Source: an uncultured bacterium
Lineage (GTDB): Bacteria > Cyanobacteriota > Vampirovibrionia > Gastranaerophilales > Gastranaerophilaceae
NCBI GenBank assembly: GCA_900314375.1
Contig: OMVC01000185.1
Coordinates: 1-6,019, forward strand
Direction: 5' to 3'
Length of the DNA stretch: 6,019 bases
Shown: piece by piece, positions 3,998-6,019 of the stretch
Position numbering within the stretch: the first letter of the stretch is position 1
Layout: the number at the start of each line of letters is the position of its first letter
Notes under the pieces: generated by a model
The model's database searches: none
The model's input: the letters and a program-made list of their open reading frames with translations, nothing else
What the model was told of the DNA's origin: nothing
Translations under genes and position numbers: made by a program

Positions 3998-5026
3998 ATG
4001 AATATAGCGAAAGAATTATTGCACAAAATATTTTCATACGAAGAAGAAATCCTCTACGGCAGGGACTTTGAACCCGATATGAACTGCCCTGTTTCTGTAA
4101 AAAGTTATGATGAAACGCATATATTGTTAGAAATATTTGGTATAAAAATTAAATTTCCAAAGCGAGAATATTCTAAATTAAAAAAACAAAATCCTTTTTA
4201 CAAATATAAAGCAAGAGGAGTTGATATAACAAAATTACCACCGGCGCAAGGCAGAATAAGAGATATTCAATTAGCCAATTTGGTATTACTGAAAGAATTA
4301 GATTATGTTTGCCGCCAAAGTAAACTTTCTTATTGGCTGGATGGCGGAACATTATTAGGCGCGGTAAGGCATAAGGGGTTTATCCCGTGGGATGATGATA
4401 TTGATGTTGGCATGCTGTTTGACGACTATGAAAAAATTATAGGGGCATTCGAAAATTTTTCAAGAGACAAAAATATATACGCTCAATATTTTAAGGACAA
4501 AAGAAATCCTGATATTTATATGATAAAAGTTCTGCACAAAAAATGTCCGCATTTATTTGTCGATATATTTCCGTTTTACAGATACGGAAAAACTTTAACA
4601 ACAACCGAGCAGGTGCATATAACAAAAGAAATAAAAAAGATAAGAAAAAATGTACTCTCAAATATTGATTTCTGCACAAATGACAGTGAATTAAAGCAAC
4701 TACACCAAAAGACAATGAATGAAAAAATTTTATGCACAAATGACGAAATCCCCCAAAATTCGGACTTGGTATGGGGGATTCAGTATAACCACTGTTGGAA
4801 TAATTGGTTTACACGCTACGATGTAATTTTCCCAATAAAGCCAATAGTATTTGAAGGATATGAATTTATGGGTATGAATAATCCACAAGCATTTTTATCA
4901 CGTGTTTACGGAGATTATATGTCATATCCGTCCAAAATAACATTTGGACACAGTGCATATAAAAAATTAGGGAAAGAAGAAGAGAGAATAATTAAAAATT
5001 ATGCTAATAATTACAATAAAAAATGA
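3998..5026 (+). CDS. LicD-family phosphotransferase (second copy)
   Basis: The product is 342 aa from the ATG at 3998, a paralogue of the protein encoded at 2566. The core is complete: YWLDGGTLLG (112-121), RHKGFIPWDDD (124-134), IDVGM (135-139), FVDIFP (187-192), FPIKPIVFEGYEF (278-290) and YGDYMSYPSK (304-313). It probably transfers a phospho-substituent such as phosphocholine to a surface glycan in the cytosol; the substrate is not readable. Start choice: earlier in-frame TTG (3947) and ATG (3956) would put the start in the second palindrome, at or within about 10 nt of the predicted transcript start, with no Shine-Dalgarno sequence. The MNIAKELLHKIFS start at 3998 lines up with the N-terminus of the first copy. 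It differs from the first copy by a G at residue 138 where the other has D118. It is probably co-transcribed with the glycosyltransferase gene that follows. Confidence 0.9.
   Translation: MNIAKELLHKIFSYEEEILYGRDFEPDMNCPVSVKSYDETHILLEIFGIKIKFPKREYSKLKKQNPFYKYKARGVDITKLPPAQGRIRDIQLANLVLLKELDYVCRQSKLSYWLDGGTLLGAVRHKGFIPWDDDIDVGMLFDDYEKIIGAFENFSRDKNIYAQYFKDKRNPDIYMIKVLHKKCPHLFVDIFPFYRYGKTLTTTEQVHITKEIKKIRKNVLSNIDFCTNDSELKQLHQKTMNEKILCTNDEIPQNSDLVWGIQYNHCWNNWFTRYDVIFPIKPIVFEGYEFMGMNNPQAFLSRVYGDYMSYPSKITFGHSAYKKLGKEEERIIKNYANNYNKK
4747..4780 (+). repeat. Inverted repeat inside the second licD-like gene
   Basis: AATCCCCC (4747-4754) and GGGGGATT (4773-4780) form a perfect 8-bp stem with an 18-nt loop. 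It lies within coding sequence about 250 bp before the gene end. The first licD-like gene has no equivalent at the homologous place. It may be chance or a local mRNA structure. Confidence 0.45.
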
Positions 5027-5028
5027 AT

Positions 5029-5038
5029 GGGGGGGGGG
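5029..5038 (+). repeat. Homopolymeric G10 tract at the licD2/glycosyltransferase junction
   Basis: Ten consecutive G residues lie 2 nt after the licD2 TGA (5024-5026). The overlapping ATG at 5023 reads through the tract as M-N-G-G-G-E-I and enters the glycosyltransferase frame at GTG 5044, which needs a tract length of 10 or 10 plus or minus 3. Runs of this size in AT-rich genomes are typical of slipped-strand contingency loci. Equally, the run can pair with the anti-Shine-Dalgarno CCUCC (one G-U wobble) 5 nt before the GTG, so it may be a ribosome site. Confidence 0.7.
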
Positions 5039-5043
5039 AAATA

Positions 5044-6019
5044 GTGACTGAAATCTCAATAATAATACCTGTTTATAACGCACAAAAATACATTCGTAAA
5101 TGCATCGAAAGTATTTTAAATCAAACTTTTAGAGATTTTGAAATTATATGCGTTGATGATAAATCAAAGGATAATTCTGTAAAAATTCTGGAAGAATACA
5201 AATACAAGGACAACAGAATCCATATTATCCACAATAAACGTAATATAGGTCAAGGGGGCGCAAGAAATGTAGGAATAAAACTTGCAAAAGGAAAATACTT
5301 AATGTTTATTGACCAAGATGATTGGCTTGAACCTGATACTTTTAAGCTTTGCTATAACCAAATTAAAAAAAACAACAATGATTTTGTTATATTCAATTAT
5401 AACAGATATTATGAAAACGAAGGTCGCAACATCATTCCTGAAAAATATCTTTCCGGTTATAGAGATGAACTCAACAATCCAGATATTAAGTTGTGGAAAT
5501 TGAAAGAGCCATTCATGATTTCAGCTTATACATGGACACAAATATATAATACCGATTTTATAAAAAAAAATAATATAAAATTCGATGCATCATTACGCAT
5601 GGGAGATGATGCGGAGTTTTATTTTGGTGCAATAATTAAATCTAAAAGCGTATCAGTTATTGATAAACCATTTTATAACTATAGAAGATATGAAGAATCA
5701 GTATCCGAATCAAAAACCCACCTATATAAACATCATATAAAATCTCGAATGAATGTGTATAACATGTTTTTACACAGTTTACATAAAAACGAATATCTAA
5801 AGAACTACATTCCATACAGTATTCGTAGTCTTTTATATTATTACAAATTATGGGGTAATAAAAATCATTCCATAAAACCTATATATTACCAAAAGATGCA
5901 CAAATACTTTTCTTATTTAAATAAGGAATATGACATATCACAATTTAAAGATGAAATAAATTACGAAAAGTTTATAGATATTGCCAATAATTCATGGAAT
6001 AAAAAAAATAATATTTATT
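5044..6019 (+). CDS. Family 2 glycosyltransferase (3' end outside window)
   Basis: At least 325 codons are open to the window edge with no stop. The GT-A fold signature is clear: ISIIIPVYN (4-12), CIESILNQT (20-28), ICVDDKSKDNS (35-45), then GQGGARNVGI (69-78), and FIDQDDW (88-94), whose D90-x-D92-D93 is the nucleotide-sugar and metal site. MGDDAEF (186-192) resembles the acidic motif before the catalytic base region in this family. It transfers a sugar from a nucleotide donor to a growing glycan; donor and acceptor are unknown. The GTG start gives the usual short GT2 N-terminus and has the G-tract 5 nt upstream. The alternative ATG at 5023 overlaps the licD2 stop as ATGA, would add seven residues and would place the G10 run inside the coding sequence. 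Tight coupling suggests one operon with licD2 and work on the same surface glycan. Confidence 0.9.
   Translation, partial: MTEISIIIPVYNAQKYIRKCIESILNQTFRDFEIICVDDKSKDNSVKILEEYKYKDNRIHIIHNKRNIGQGGARNVGIKLAKGKYLMFIDQDDWLEPDTFKLCYNQIKKNNNDFVIFNYNRYYENEGRNIIPEKYLSGYRDELNNPDIKLWKLKEPFMISAYTWTQIYNTDFIKKNNIKFDASLRMGDDAEFYFGAIIKSKSVSVIDKPFYNYRRYEESVSESKTHLYKHHIKSRMNVYNMFLHSLHKNEYLKNYIPYSIRSLLYYYKLWGNKNHSIKPIYYQKMHKYFSYLNKEYDISQFKDEINYEKFIDIANNSWNKKNNIY

Noticed and set aside
4491..4739. Minus-strand open frame of 82 codons, leucine-rich
   Set aside because: Shadow of the licD2 coding sequence; the hydrophobic look comes from complementing lysine-rich codons.
5309..5503. Plus-strand open frame of 64 codons
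   Set aside because: Out-of-frame reading inside the GT2 gene, whose own frame carries the DQDDW motif here.
5562..5570. A9 run inside the GT2 gene as a second phase-variation tract
   Set aside because: A-runs of 8-9 are expected in such AT-rich coding sequence (another is at 6001-6008), and the frame is intact. There is no specific support.

Overview
The window is AT-rich bacterial DNA: about 5 kb of coding sequence (1056 to 6019) preceded by about 1 kb of non-coding, repeat-packed sequence. No rRNA, tRNA, CRISPR array or transposase gene is visible. The dispersed palindromic repeats, the AT-rich codon use, and the style of the LicD and XRE proteins resemble uncultured gut bacteria such as Gastranaerophilales (Vampirovibrionia/Melainabacteria). 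That placement is an inference from memory, held at low to moderate confidence.

Region 1 (1-1003) has no believable gene. It is a mosaic of short palindromic elements. A segment of about 265 bp occurs twice, at 1-265 and 353-617, with one mismatch over the best-aligned 197 bp. A GC-rich hairpin family occurs three times. A 123-bp element with long divergent terminal inverted repeats lies at 694-816. Two heptamer arrays (637-664 and 891-918) and one octamer array (928-999) complete the mosaic. The region ends at a perfect 16-bp-stem hairpin that serves as the terminator of pepA.

Region 2 (1004-2510) is pepA, a complete M17 leucyl aminopeptidase on the minus strand, with its own promoter, ribosome binding site and terminator.

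Region 3 (2511-6019) is a cell-surface glycan modification locus. A first LicD-family transferase gene (plus strand) reads away from pepA. A small XRE-type repressor gene (minus strand) converges on it with an 8-nt overlap at the stops. A second, paralogous licD-like gene diverges from the XRE gene and is followed at once by a family 2 glycosyltransferase gene that runs off the window. The divergent XRE/licD2 promoter region holds a perfect 19-bp palindrome filling the gap between -35 and -10 of the licD2 promoter and covering the -35 of the XRE promoter. A second palindrome lies 21 bp away at the licD2 transcription start. This looks like an autoregulated repressor controlling licD2 and the glycosyltransferase.

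The junction of licD2 and the glycosyltransferase carries a run of ten G residues in otherwise AT-rich DNA. An ATG that overlaps the licD2 stop is in frame with the glycosyltransferase only at this tract length (or lengths differing by 3). The tract could therefore be a slipped-strand phase-variation switch. Alternatively it is an unusual Shine-Dalgarno sequence for a GTG start just downstream. A nine-T run inside the spacer of the first licD promoter is a weaker second candidate. Together the genes suggest variable, regulated decoration of a surface polysaccharide, possibly with phosphocholine or another phospho-substituent.
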